From the IMG/VR virus record IMGVR_UViG_3300001533_000352, positions 1 to 49,605 of that record: DNA of 49,605 nt, one strand, 5' to 3'. Positions 34,379 through 42,996 of the stretch are shown here, piece by piece. The notes under the pieces were generated by a model. That model was not told where the DNA came from and did not search any database. It saw only the letters and a list, made by a program, of their open reading frames with translations. The position numbers and the translations under genes are program-made. The DNA is from a virus. Every line of letters begins with the position of its first letter. Position 1 is the stretch's first letter.

Positions 34379-36294
34379 GTAAATATCATAAATGTCCACT
34401 GGAAAATAACCAGCAACTCATAACATCGTGGCTTGCACCGGGGTCCAAATTCAAGAAAAAAGTGACAATAACCAAACGTGGTGATAGACTTTGGTTGCAA
34501 TTCCCCTATGACAAAAAGTTACTGTCGGAAGTCAAAATGTGTTTCACTGGTCCCAAGTGGCATGGCTTCGAGGACCCTCCCATAAAACAGTGGTCTGTTA
34601 AAGATTGTCCACATAACTGGTGGACGATTGCTTTCTTGTCAGGCAAGAATCCGTATTCGGATTATATCTTTAATAGGGACACTGGTATCTGGACCTATGA
34701 GCGACCATTGTATTCTCACCAAGGTGAGGGTACAATTTTCCTTTTAGACCAGAAACGTTGCATACTAGCTTGGGAAATGGGTACTGGTAAGACCCTAGCA
34801 GTTATCGAAGCTATGGAGAAAACTGGTAAAGAGAACTGGTTATATGTTGCTCCACGTTCAGCTCTACATGCTGTTGAACTAGAATTCAAAAAATGGGGAG
34901 CGAAGATCATGCCCGATTTCGTTACCTATGCTAGTTTGTCACGTAGACTCGAACAATGGATTGACGGTTTACCTGTATGGGATGGTGTGATTTTCGATGA
35001 ATCACATAAAGTAAAAACCAGTACAGCGAAAAGGACTATAGCGGCTGCTTATATCGCGAATGCCGTTCGCAATGAACATGATGGCTATGTCTGGTTGATG
35101 ACGGGTTCCCCGGCACCGAAGAGTCCGATTGATTGGTACAGTCAATGCGAGATCGCTTGTCCAGGTTTCTTGAAAGAAGGTAGTGTTCATAAATTTCGTG
35201 AGCGGTTGAGTATTGTTTCTCAGGAAGAAAATCCCGTTACAGGTGGTTCTTATCAGTCGATCGTTGCTTGGCGTGATGACGAGAAAAAATGTAAGGTCTG
35301 TGGTGAACTAGCAGACCATATCAATCACGACACAATCAACATGCTTGAATCATGGTGTCATAAATATGAACCATCAACCAATGAGGTGGCTTTACTTTAC
35401 AAAAGGATGAAGGGTCTTGTTTCAGTGAAATTTAAGAAAGATTGTTTAGACCTACCTGAGAAACGCTACATCACCCTTACTTGTGAACCTGATCCAGAGA
35501 TCCTTCGTGCAGCGAAATTGATTGTTCAAACTGCTCCTACAACAATTAAAGCCTTAACTCTATTACGAGAATTGTCTGATGGATTCCAATATACAACCAA
35601 AGTCATTGGAAAAGTTCCTTGTCCAACGTGCGGAGGAGCAAAAACAATTCTACAATGGTCTTCTGACGGAGCAGAGATCCCAGGAGATAATAACTACGCA
35701 AATGCTGAAGGATGGACTCAAAGACAAGAACCTTGCCCCAACTGCAAAGCAACTGGCGAGATTGCAAAGACAGAACGTTCTGTCTCTTATACGAAATCTC
35801 CAAAAGAAGACATCCTTCGAGACCTGATAGACCAACACGATGATGTTGGTCGCATTGTCATTTATGCAGGTTTCACTGGTAGCATAGACCGTATTATAGA
35901 TGTGATCCAAAGTATCCATGGTTGGGATTACATCCGCGTTGATGGCCGTGGGTGGGACTCCAGTATCGGCGGTAACCCGGCGGGTTTGTTACAAATGTTC
36001 CAATCGGGCGAGTCCCGTGTAGCATTTGTGGGGGCACCGGGTGCCGCTGGTACTGGTTTAACATTAACCGCTTCCCCTTCAATTGTCTATTACAGTAATG
36101 ATTTCAATGCCGAGTCACGAATTCAAAGCGAAGACCGTATTCATAGACCTGGTATGGACTACAATCGGGGTGCTACTATCTACGATATTGTTAACCTACC
36201 GGTTGATACGTATGTTCTGGAAAACCTGAAAGTGAAACGAGATCTTCAAGGTATTAGCCTGGGCGAACTACGTACAGTATTTGATAAGGAATAG
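34375..36294 (+). CDS. SNF2/DEAD-like superfamily 2 helicase with zinc-binding insert
   Basis: The 639-residue protein has CILAWEMGTGKTLAVIEAM (Walker A), LYVAPRSAL (Ia), GVIFDESHKVK (DESH, Walker B), WLMTGSP (III), VIYAGFTGSIDRIIDVI (IV) and AGTGLTL...SEDRIHRPG (V-VI, with arginine finger). This is the SNF2-like helicase/translocase layout common in phage replication modules. Two Cys-rich inserts lie between the RecA lobes: KCKVCGELADHINHD, and a pair of CPTCGG / CPNCKATG knuckles resembling a DnaJ-type zinc finger. It overlaps the upstream small gene by 4 bp. It may remodel forks or D-loops. Confidence 0.88.
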   Translation: MSKYHKCPLENNQQLITSWLAPGSKFKKKVTITKRGDRLWLQFPYDKKLLSEVKMCFTGPKWHGFEDPPIKQWSVKDCPHNWWTIAFLSGKNPYSDYIFNRDTGIWTYERPLYSHQGEGTIFLLDQKRCILAWEMGTGKTLAVIEAMEKTGKENWLYVAPRSALHAVELEFKKWGAKIMPDFVTYASLSRRLEQWIDGLPVWDGVIFDESHKVKTSTAKRTIAAAYIANAVRNEHDGYVWLMTGSPAPKSPIDWYSQCEIACPGFLKEGSVHKFRERLSIVSQEENPVTGGSYQSIVAWRDDEKKCKVCGELADHINHDTINMLESWCHKYEPSTNEVALLYKRMKGLVSVKFKKDCLDLPEKRYITLTCEPDPEILRAAKLIVQTAPTTIKALTLLRELSDGFQYTTKVIGKVPCPTCGGAKTILQWSSDGAEIPGDNNYANAEGWTQRQEPCPNCKATGEIAKTERSVSYTKSPKEDILRDLIDQHDDVGRIVIYAGFTGSIDRIIDVIQSIHGWDYIRVDGRGWDSSIGGNPAGLLQMFQSGESRVAFVGAPGAAGTGLTLTASPSIVYYSNDFNAESRIQSEDRIHRPGMDYNRGATIYDIVNLPVDTYVLENLKVKRDLQGISLGELRTVFDKE

Positions 36295-36299
36295 TTATT

Positions 36300-36536
36300 A
36301 TGAATTGTAGCTTAAAGATTAAGAAGTTAACAAATAAACTGGATCAAGCTGAAGACGAGATCTATAGTCTAAATAACAAATTAACAAAACAATCAATAAT
36401 TCTAAACAAAATCAGGGAAACGTTGTTGCTTAAAACTGATTGGAATGGTGCTTTTGAAATAGGAGAAGACCTTTCTGACATCATGACAAAGTATTTAGTG
36501 AAAAGAGGTGCAGTATGTCCGCCGTCGGAACAGTAG
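36300..36536 (+). CDS. Small coiled-coil protein
   Basis: The 78-residue protein has an N-terminal heptad pattern (KIKKLTNKLDQAEDEIYSLNNKLTKQSIILNKIRETLLL) and a short C-terminal part without a known motif. It starts 5 bp after the helicase stop and overlaps the second ParB-like gene by 22 bp. It probably oligomerises or binds one of its neighbours. No function is recognised. Confidence 0.5.
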   Translation: MNCSLKIKKLTNKLDQAEDEIYSLNNKLTKQSIILNKIRETLLLKTDWNGAFEIGEDLSDIMTKYLVKRGAVCPPSEQ

Positions 36537-37342
36537 TTCAAGATATTCCGTTGAAAGATATTCTTTCTGACCCTACCTTCAATTGTAGACAGGAGAAAAT
36601 CGTTCCTTACGATGTTCAAAGCCTAGCCGAGAACATCAAATTAAATGGTCTAACTCAACCTGTCATTATTCAACCCTGGGACAAGAACGGGTTCAAGTAC
36701 CGTATTGTTGTCGGGCATCGTAGACATCAAGCTTTCTTAAATCTCAAGTACGAGCGTATCCCTGCTATTGTTCGAGATGATCTTGATGATAATGCTGCTC
36801 GTGTGCTGAATATCACTGAGAATATCGAACGAAAAGATCTGAACATTTACCAAGAAGCCAAAGCTATCGAATACTTTTACCTTCAAGGTAAGACTATTAA
36901 TGAAATCTCGGATATGCTTGGTGTTTCAACAGGTTGGGTCCAGATTCGTTTAACTGTTTTGAAATTACCTTTTGAAATTCAACAAGAGGTTGCCGCAGGC
37001 TTTCTTAATCAGACACACATCAAAGATATTTACTCTTTGCATGATCGTGATAAAATGTTTGCGGCTGTTCGAGAACTCAAAGACAGGAAACTACGTAACG
37101 AAAAGAAAATCATCATTGAAAAACCGAAAAAGAAAATCAATCCGACTCGTGCAAAAGTACAACAACCATCAGACCTGTATCGTCTTCAAGATTATATCAC
37201 AGACACTCTGGGGCCCAATCTAGCAACACGAGTTCTCGCTTGGGCTGGTGGTGTTATCACTACTGAAGAAGTCTTGACGTCTGTTGCCGAAGAATGTGCA
37301 AAACAAAAAATCACTTACAATTCTCCTGATTGGGTCGAGTAA
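36515..37342 (+). CDS. ParB-like protein 2
   Basis: The 275-residue protein has the ParB N-terminal signature in classical form: VQSLAENIKLNGLTQPVIIQPW, then FKYRIVVGHRRHQAFLNLKYERIPAIV (GHRR box) and NITENIERKDLNIYQEAKAI. A helix-turn-helix (KTINEISDMLGVSTGWVQIRLTVLKLP) follows. The C-terminal half is basic and differs from ParB dimerisation domains. No ParA homologue is adjacent. The stop overlaps the polymerase ATG (TAATG). Its location directly before the polymerase suggests a replication, transcription or CTP-dependent DNA-loading role rather than segregation. Confidence 0.85.
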   Translation: MSAVGTVVQDIPLKDILSDPTFNCRQEKIVPYDVQSLAENIKLNGLTQPVIIQPWDKNGFKYRIVVGHRRHQAFLNLKYERIPAIVRDDLDDNAARVLNITENIERKDLNIYQEAKAIEYFYLQGKTINEISDMLGVSTGWVQIRLTVLKLPFEIQQEVAAGFLNQTHIKDIYSLHDRDKMFAAVRELKDRKLRNEKKIIIEKPKKKINPTRAKVQQPSDLYRLQDYITDTLGPNLATRVLAWAGGVITTEEVLTSVAEECAKQKITYNSPDWVE

Positions 37343-39573
37343 TGCTTTACTTCGATACCGAGACCTGTGGTCTCCATGGTGTTCCGGTCCTTTTGCAATA
37401 TGCTGTCGATGATGGTGAGGTACAATTATATAATTTTTGGAAACACCCAATTCAACAATCTTTGGATTTATTAGGGTGGTTAACCAGTCAAGAGGTGTGT
37501 GCTTTTAACATAGCTTTCGACTGGTTTCACCTTAATAAAATCTATAATATCTTCAATCTTTGGCCAGATAAAAATGATGTTCCTGAAGACATTATTATGG
37601 CTTTGGCCTTGATTGAAAAGACAGCTAGAGACGGTGTCTGTTTGAAACCGCAAGCTGCTTTAGATCTTATGCTTCATGCCCGAAAAGGTCCATATCAAGC
37701 TACAATGGATAGGCATGACATCAAAATCAAACGTGTCCCAACAGCTATAGCCTATGATTTGGCTTACGAGTTAGAGCAAAGAGTTCCATTGAAAGATATT
37801 TATTTCGCTCGCCGCGTAAATAAATTAACACAGAAATGGCAAGTCGAAGACATTCTTGATGATGACGGGTTGATAAGCCCTGAATTCAAGAATGTCGTTT
37901 TGCGTTTCGCTCCAACTGTTGCCTTGAAAGCGTTGGCTGCTGATGCTCTTAATTTGGACACTACTACTTTTGATGAAGTAAGTATAGACAAAGGTTTCTT
38001 ACCTAATGAATTAGGTTATGCTCCTTTCGCGGAAGCCGTAGCGAAGATCAGACCTGATGGTTATATTGATTGGCAAAGGTCTTGGCCTGATGTCATTCAA
38101 GCCCATATCGACCATTGGGAATATTACCCTAAAGCAAGGAGATACGCTACCGATGACGTTGTTTACCTTCAAAAACTGCACGAGCATTTCGAGTACGTGG
38201 AAGCAGGTGATGATGATTCCGAATTGGCTTGTGCTATTGCTGCTATCCGATGGAAAGGATATGCTCTGGACCTGGAGAAAATACGAGAGCAAAGAGTCCA
38301 AGCTTTGGAGAAAGCAGCAAAAGCACCTAAGGCACCGAACTACGTGAAAAATTACATTTGGCCGTATCTCAGTGAAACAGAGATTGCGGTCATTGGCAAC
38401 AGTACCAAAAAAATTATTCTGGAAGAAATTGCTAAATATCGTGAACCAGACGGATCGTTACATCCTGCGGCAGAGAAAGCACAAGAAGTTCTCGACGCCC
38501 GGATGGCTCAAAAGGAAGTCGAACTATTTGATAAATTATTATTAGCAGGTCGTTTCCATGCAAGCTTTAAAATTATCGGAACTCTATCAGGACGAATGTC
38601 TGGTGGTGATGGGCTTAATCCACAAGCAATTAAAGCAACAAAGGAAGTCAGGTCTTGTTTCCCCCTGGCCCCGAAAGATTATATCTTGTCAGGTGGAGAC
38701 TTTGCAGCTTTCGAAATCGCAATCGCTGCTTCTTATTTTAATGACGAAAAGTTATTTGAAGAGCTTCGTAAAGGTAAGAAGATACATGCACTTTTTGGCG
38801 AAGAACTTTACCCAGAAGAAACATACGAGTCTATACTGGCGACGCAAGGTACAGATGATGACAAGTACAAAAAGGCTAAGTCAGCTTTATTCGCGATGAC
38901 ATTGTATGCCGGAACAGGGCACACCGTTAAAGAAAGATTGGGTTTGGATGAAGACCTCGCAGATAAAGCGAAAGAGAACTGGGCTAAAAGGTTTCCAGGT
39001 ATCGGGCGAAAACAAAAAGAAATCCACAACATCATGTGCAGTATGCGACAACCTGGTGGCCTGGGTACCCGTGTCGAATGGCATGAACCAGCAGAATATG
39101 TGGAGTCGATGCTTGGTTTCAGACGTTATTATACTTTGGAGAACATGATAACGAAAGCCTTATTCGACCTCGGGGAGCATCCACCCAAGAAATGGTTACA
39201 ATATCAATTCAAGGTCCATCGTCGAGATCGCGATCAAACAGCTTCTGGTGCTGCAAGGTCTGCTTGCTTTGGTGCGGCTTTCGCTATACAAAGTGCTAAT
39301 CTACGTTCAGCTCAAAATCACGTCATACAGTCTACAGGGGCTCAAATAACGAAAGCATTACAGCGTAAAGTCTGGGACATGCAACCTTTTGGCATACACC
39401 AATTAACAGTTATGCCTTTGAACATCCATGACGAGTTAATGGTACCATGCCTACCACAACATTTGGATAAATTAGAACAAATTGTCAAAGATTTCGTTAC
39501 AGAGTACAAATCAGAAATCGAATTACTGGCTATAGACTGGGGAAAGGAACTTAAATCATGGGCGGATAAATGA
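37342..39573 (+). CDS. Family A DNA polymerase with 3'-5' exonuclease
   Basis: The ATG at 37342 overlaps the ParB-like stop (TAATG) and gives 743 residues, avoiding an upstream TTG. The exonuclease domain has YFDTETCG (Exo I), AFNIAFDWFHL (Exo II) and RRYATDDVVYL (Exo III). The polymerase domain has motif A GGDFAAFEIAIAA, motif B YKKAKSALFAMTLYAGTG and motif C LNIHDELMVP. Motif A departs from the usual DYSQIELR: the aspartate and glutamate are kept, but the arginine position is not. No 5'-nuclease domain is present. It is the replicative polymerase candidate. Confidence 0.95.
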   Translation: MLYFDTETCGLHGVPVLLQYAVDDGEVQLYNFWKHPIQQSLDLLGWLTSQEVCAFNIAFDWFHLNKIYNIFNLWPDKNDVPEDIIMALALIEKTARDGVCLKPQAALDLMLHARKGPYQATMDRHDIKIKRVPTAIAYDLAYELEQRVPLKDIYFARRVNKLTQKWQVEDILDDDGLISPEFKNVVLRFAPTVALKALAADALNLDTTTFDEVSIDKGFLPNELGYAPFAEAVAKIRPDGYIDWQRSWPDVIQAHIDHWEYYPKARRYATDDVVYLQKLHEHFEYVEAGDDDSELACAIAAIRWKGYALDLEKIREQRVQALEKAAKAPKAPNYVKNYIWPYLSETEIAVIGNSTKKIILEEIAKYREPDGSLHPAAEKAQEVLDARMAQKEVELFDKLLLAGRFHASFKIIGTLSGRMSGGDGLNPQAIKATKEVRSCFPLAPKDYILSGGDFAAFEIAIAASYFNDEKLFEELRKGKKIHALFGEELYPEETYESILATQGTDDDKYKKAKSALFAMTLYAGTGHTVKERLGLDEDLADKAKENWAKRFPGIGRKQKEIHNIMCSMRQPGGLGTRVEWHEPAEYVESMLGFRRYYTLENMITKALFDLGEHPPKKWLQYQFKVHRRDRDQTASGAARSACFGAAFAIQSANLRSAQNHVIQSTGAQITKALQRKVWDMQPFGIHQLTVMPLNIHDELMVPCLPQHLDKLEQIVKDFVTEYKSEIELLAIDWGKELKSWADK

Positions 39574-39574
39574 T

Positions 39575-39937
39575 ATGGTTAAGTCTTTTGAAGATCTCGT
39601 TTTATATGCGCATCAGAAATTCCTCAAGACAAAACGTCTTAGGCATTATATCAATAGCTTTCATTTCCAACAAGCCTATGCTTTGGCAAATAAAGACCAA
39701 ATCCAAGAACTTATTGATAAAGGAGACCTTAATGACTTGAAAAAATATACTGAAAAATTGCTAGATGGGAATTTGGAAATGCAGAGAATAGGTAACTTAC
39801 GTGAAATCGCCAGAAGACATCACGTAAAAAATTACCATTGTTTAACTCGTGAACAGTTAATTGAAGGAATTGAAAATGAAAAAATTAACAAGTCTGAAGA
39901 TCACCAAGAAACTAAACGATGCGAAGATCAATCCTAA
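39575..39937 (+). CDS. Hypothetical helical protein after the polymerase
   Basis: The 120-residue, Lys-rich, all-helical protein (LKTKRLRHYINSFHFQQAYALANKDQIQELIDKGDL; HHVKNYHCLTREQLIEGIENEKIN) contains a stretch resembling a Rho-N/SAP-like helix-extended-helix (MQRIGNLREIARRHHVKNYHCLTREQLIEGI). Such motifs often bind nucleic acid. It starts one base after the polymerase stop and overlaps the next gene by 62 bp. The function is not established. Confidence 0.55.
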   Translation: MVKSFEDLVLYAHQKFLKTKRLRHYINSFHFQQAYALANKDQIQELIDKGDLNDLKKYTEKLLDGNLEMQRIGNLREIARRHHVKNYHCLTREQLIEGIENEKINKSEDHQETKRCEDQS

Positions 39938-40106
39938 TAAAGATACTGCTTGGTCTTTCGTCGTAGAGCTTGATGATCCTGGTTATTGTATGATTAAAGC
40001 AGCAGATCTGATATTGGATGCAAGGACAAGCAAAACAGGTCGAGATGCTAAACTGAAACAAGCTATTACATTGCTTGCAGTAACCAGAGCTATGGAGGAA
40101 AAGTAA
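39876..40106 (+). CDS. Small hypothetical protein
   Basis: The ATG at 39876, preceded by GAAGGAATTGAAA, gives 76 residues; an upstream TTG at 39861 is less likely. The protein is MKKLTSLKITKKLND...DTAWSFVVELDDPGYCMIKAADLIL, then a basic helix (RTSKTGRDAKLKQAITLLAVTRAMEE). It overlaps the previous gene by 62 bp in another frame and the next by one base. It is not recognised; it may bind DNA or a replication protein. Confidence 0.5.
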   Translation: MKKLTSLKITKKLNDAKINPNKDTAWSFVVELDDPGYCMIKAADLILDARTSKTGRDAKLKQAITLLAVTRAMEEK

Positions 40107-40429
40107 TGATGAAACAGGCTGAACTTGATAAACTGTGGATTGCAAGTCATTTACTACCCGATCCTGGTGGTGAAGTAGCTCGGGACCTAATAACCGAGAT
40201 CAAGCGACTAAATAAAATAATAGACAACAACCTCGAGCATTCAGCAGATGGGATATTACTTTGTGAATATAATGGACCATTATATTGTCTCAACTGTGGG
40301 GAAATGGTTAGATATGAATTTGATCTTTGCTACTGTGATTCGTGTCCGAATCCAGATAGTGGGGATGAACCACCTTTACCTTTATTTTATTCACAATGTT
40401 TAACTAAAGGGAAAAATGAATGTCCGTAG
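40106..40429 (+). CDS. Small zinc-ribbon-like protein
   Basis: The 107-residue protein starts at ATG ATG overlapping the previous stop. Its N-terminal half is helical (AELDKLWIASHLLPDPGGEVARDLITEIKRLN). Its C-terminal half carries LYCLNCGEMVRYEFDLCYCDSCPNPDSG, a C-x2-C...C-x-C-x2-C arrangement suited to zinc. It overlaps the following gene by 10 bp. Zinc binding is inferred from Cys spacing, and no function is known. Confidence 0.5.
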   Translation: MMKQAELDKLWIASHLLPDPGGEVARDLITEIKRLNKIIDNNLEHSADGILLCEYNGPLYCLNCGEMVRYEFDLCYCDSCPNPDSGDEPPLPLFYSQCLTKGKNECP

Positions 40430-40992
40430 CAATCCCAGGGAAAATTGTTTTCTTAGCAAACCCGCGAACAGGTAGTCAAGCTGTTACCAAGTACCTTGTA
40501 GACACTTTTCCAGAAGCTATTTGGACAGAGAAACGTCATCATTGTACTTTGATAGAGTTCGCGGGCCTCGATCCCAGGTTACTAGGTTGCCCAAATTTCC
40601 ATCTCGAAAACGAGGTAACTTGCACAACTGTTCGTAATCATTGGGATACAATTGTAACCTGGTACTTGCTTATGTACCCAAAGCAAAATGTTTCTTTGGA
40701 GTGGTTCATCTGGAACGGTGAACATGATTACTTTGCTAGAGGTAATCAGCTCTTTTGGTTACATCATGCTGATGTCTATTTGCGTTATGAAACCCTGAAA
40801 TATGACTTAGGGTATTTGTTGGGTAGGAAGGTGGTGTTACCTGTCGTCGGTGCAACTGAAGAAAAAGACCATTACAAAAATTACTACAATAAAAATAGTT
40901 GGGAGGCCGTTCGTGAAAGATTTTTAGACGAGATTATAGCCTTTGGGTATGCCAATGAGACCTTTGAAACAACGTCCGAAAAGAGGGCCTGA
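40420..40992 (+). CDS. Sulfotransferase-like protein
   Basis: The 190-residue protein begins KIVFLANPRTGSQAVTKYLVD, resembling the 5'-phosphosulfate loop of PAPS-dependent sulfotransferases (P-x-T-G-S/T). TTVRNHWDTIVTWYLLMYP resembles the 3'-phosphate-binding motif (VRNPWDR.VSWY). LRYETLKYDLGYLLG and a C-terminal helix also fit the family. It is shorter than most cellular sulfotransferases. It lies between a zinc-ribbon gene and a nuclease gene, overlapping both. It would transfer sulfate to a small molecule, glycan or protein; the substrate is unknown. Confidence 0.7.
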   Translation: MSVAIPGKIVFLANPRTGSQAVTKYLVDTFPEAIWTEKRHHCTLIEFAGLDPRLLGCPNFHLENEVTCTTVRNHWDTIVTWYLLMYPKQNVSLEWFIWNGEHDYFARGNQLFWLHHADVYLRYETLKYDLGYLLGRKVVLPVVGATEEKDHYKNYYNKNSWEAVRERFLDEIIAFGYANETFETTSEKRA

Positions 40993-41317
40993 AGCAAAAA
41001 TACAAGAAGATATAATAAAAATGTTGAAAGCGTATGATTGGTTTGTCCAAATCATGCATGGAAATATGTTACAATTCGGTGTCCCCGACTTGTATTGTTG
41101 TCATGCGAAGTACAGAGCTAGGTGGGTTGAAGTTAAGAACCCTGTAAGCTATCGCTTCACACCAGCACAACTAGAGAAATTTCCGTTATTTAGTGCCCAT
41201 GGTGCAGGTATTTGGATATTAACGGCCGCCACGGAATCCGAGTACATGAAACTATTTGCACCTGAGAACTGGTTTACTTATTTGAGTCTGTGGCGTAACA
41301 CAGGGAACCTATATTGA
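40949..41317 (+). CDS. VRR-NUC domain nuclease
   Basis: I choose the ATG at 40949 (122 residues); another at 40955 is possible. The core is GPEAKIQEDIIKMLKAYDWFVQIMHGNMLQFGVPDLYCCHAKYRARWVEVKNPVSYRFTPAQLEKF. This contains the Glu, the G-x-PD and the E-x-K of the PD-(D/E)XK VRR-NUC fold and the T-x-x-Q after it. Phage members act as standalone structure-specific nucleases in replication or repair. It overlaps the sulfotransferase-like gene by about 44 bp and the DHH gene by 4 bp. Confidence 0.85.
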   Translation: MPMRPLKQRPKRGPEAKIQEDIIKMLKAYDWFVQIMHGNMLQFGVPDLYCCHAKYRARWVEVKNPVSYRFTPAQLEKFPLFSAHGAGIWILTAATESEYMKLFAPENWFTYLSLWRNTGNLY

Positions 41318-42105
41318 ACACTTACATACTTTATCACAATGATGCTGATGGTTTCTGTGCTGCTTGGGTATTTTACAAAGTGATACCTGATGCAATATTT
41401 TTTCCCGTCCAGTATGGTGAAGATCCTCCTGAACAATTACTAAAAGTCGGTGAATGTAGTAATTTGTACATCATAGACTTCTCTTACCCAAAAAAGGTAT
41501 TGCAGGAACTAGCCACTTACTCACCTCTAACAGTTTTGGATCATCACAAGTCTGCTGAAGAAGCTCTACGAGATTTACCCTTCTGTCATTTCGATATGAA
41601 TCGTGCTGGTTGCATGATGGCCTACGATTATTGGGTGGAACGTGGTGTGAAATCAGCTGTGAATTATGATATTGTAAAATATATCCAAGATCATGATTTG
41701 TGGCGTTTCGAGTTACCTTCAAGCAAAGAAGTCCGTGCCGCCCTTGCAAGTTACCCTTTTAATTTTGCCATCTGGGATACTTTCGAGGTCCAGAATCTCA
41801 TTGCTGAAGGGAAATCAATTCTACGTTTCCAAGAACGTATGATTGAACGACATATTAAACATGCAACTGAAACCAATTTCCATGGTCACAAGGTGTTGAT
41901 GACAAATTGTACTGAGTCTAGTATAATCAGTGAGGTCGCTGGACGTTTGGCTATGGATAGGGAGTTCGGTGTTACGTTCTTTGATACCCAAGATGAGCGT
42001 ATCTACAGTCTACGTAGCCGTAGCAATTTCGATGTGTCAGCGTTTGCTAAACAATTCGGTGGTGGCGGTCATGCCAAAGCAGCGGGGTTCAAAATAACAT
42101 TATGA
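41314..42105 (+). CDS. DHH-family phosphoesterase
   Basis: A TTG start at 41314, overlapping the previous stop and preceded by CAGGGAAC, places the first motif HNDADGFCAAW at the very N-terminus, so it is likely genuine (263 residues). The other DHH-DHHA1 signatures follow: IIDFSYP, VLDHHKSAEE and C-terminal FGGGGHAKAAGFKI. Relatives include RecJ-like exonucleases, NrnA oligoribonucleases and cyclic-dinucleotide phosphodiesterases. In this setting, degrading short RNA/DNA or c-di-nucleotide signals are both possible. It overlaps the next gene by 4 bp. Confidence 0.88.
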   Translation: MNTYILYHNDADGFCAAWVFYKVIPDAIFFPVQYGEDPPEQLLKVGECSNLYIIDFSYPKKVLQELATYSPLTVLDHHKSAEEALRDLPFCHFDMNRAGCMMAYDYWVERGVKSAVNYDIVKYIQDHDLWRFELPSSKEVRAALASYPFNFAIWDTFEVQNLIAEGKSILRFQERMIERHIKHATETNFHGHKVLMTNCTESSIISEVAGRLAMDREFGVTFFDTQDERIYSLRSRSNFDVSAFAKQFGGGGHAKAAGFKITL

Positions 42106-42455
42106 ATAGTAAATTACAAAGTGAATACCGTTACAATAAAACAACTGATGTACATATTTACTCCGTAGTCGGTGGAGCGGGAACAGTACACTTACACTTT
42201 CGACAATATGCTGACGAATGTCATGGCGGTATCGAACAACATTACAGATACCCACCAGCATATAGGAAACATGATGCACCAGATCAAATTCATTGTTGGT
42301 TACTAGGTGGTCCATGTTGGCATGATGGATCATCTTTACAAGTAGAGGAGGTCTGGGCACCATTGTGGAAATCATTATTTCCAGACCATATTCGAATGTT
42401 GGAATTGTTAGAAGGTGAATACTATAGACTATTTGTGGAGGTGACGGATGAATAA
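42102..42455 (+). CDS. Hypothetical protein, His/Trp-rich
   Basis: The 117-residue protein is not recognised. It has YSVVGGAGTVHLHFRQYADECHGGIEQHYRYPP, then CWLLGGPCWHDGSSLQVEEVWAPLW and a closing helix. Many His residues suggest possible metal binding. It overlaps the DHH gene by 4 bp. It is the last AT-rich gene before the GC-rich island. Confidence 0.5.
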   Translation: MNSKLQSEYRYNKTTDVHIYSVVGGAGTVHLHFRQYADECHGGIEQHYRYPPAYRKHDAPDQIHCWLLGGPCWHDGSSLQVEEVWAPLWKSLFPDHIRMLELLEGEYYRLFVEVTDE

Positions 42456-42503
42456 ACAATACAACACCATTTATAGGATGTTCACTAAGTAAAATCTATC
42501 GAC

Positions 42504-42524
42504 TAGAGTCTGGCACAGACTCTA
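42504..42524 (+). other. Perfect 9-bp hairpin before the GC-rich island
   Basis: TAGAGTCTG (42504-42512) and CAGACTCTA (42516-42524) form a stem with a 3-nt loop. It sits in a 127-bp gene-free stretch (42456-42582) that separates the AT-rich replication genes from the GC-rich genes. No T-run follows. It could be a weak terminator or processing site. Confidence 0.5.
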
Positions 42525-42582
42525 ATCTGTGTTTATCAGACATTGATAACTACTTATCGGTACTCAACGAAAAAGGTGGCAA

Positions 42583-42996
42583 ATGAGCGGTTACAAGTTC
42601 GGCGTGGGCGAGTACACGACACGCGATGGCTCGAGGGCTATTGTCCATTTTAAGCTGCGCGAACCGTGCAGGTCTTCATTTGTTCTGATGGGCGAGGTGT
42701 GTGATAAAGGTAGTTGGTGCAGTGGCAGTTGGACGTTGAACGGCATGTATCAGTATGAGATAAACGGAAATGCCCGTGACTTAATGTGCCCTCGCGCTGT
42801 CGACGAAACAGATTGCGTTAACATCGACCCAGTCACGGTCACTGTCCGCCGCCAGCCGAAAGCCGAGCAACAGACTGAGCAACAGAAAATTAGTGCCATA
42901 CTGATGAAGCTATTTGACGCACCAGACATGCCGACCTGGGCACGCCACACAGCGGCATTGGTGCTCGATTGGCCGAGCGAAGGAGGTGACGAGTGA
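42583..42996 (+). CDS. Phage small protein, TTRDG family
   Basis: The 137-residue protein begins FGVGEYTTRDGSRAIVHF, then LMGEVCDKGSWCSGSWTLNGMYQYEINGNARDLM. This pattern of a short beta module (T.DG..A.V....G....W...G) recurs in small uncharacterised phage proteins. A helix follows (EQQKISAILMKLFDAPDMPTWARHTAAL). The gene opens the GC-rich island and uses CTG, GCG and CGC codons unlike its upstream neighbours. An AAAGGTGG site precedes the ATG. The stop lies inside a junction repeat that contains the next start. Confidence 0.6.
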   Translation: MSGYKFGVGEYTTRDGSRAIVHFKLREPCRSSFVLMGEVCDKGSWCSGSWTLNGMYQYEINGNARDLMCPRAVDETDCVNIDPVTVTVRRQPKAEQQTEQQKISAILMKLFDAPDMPTWARHTAALVLDWPSEGGDE

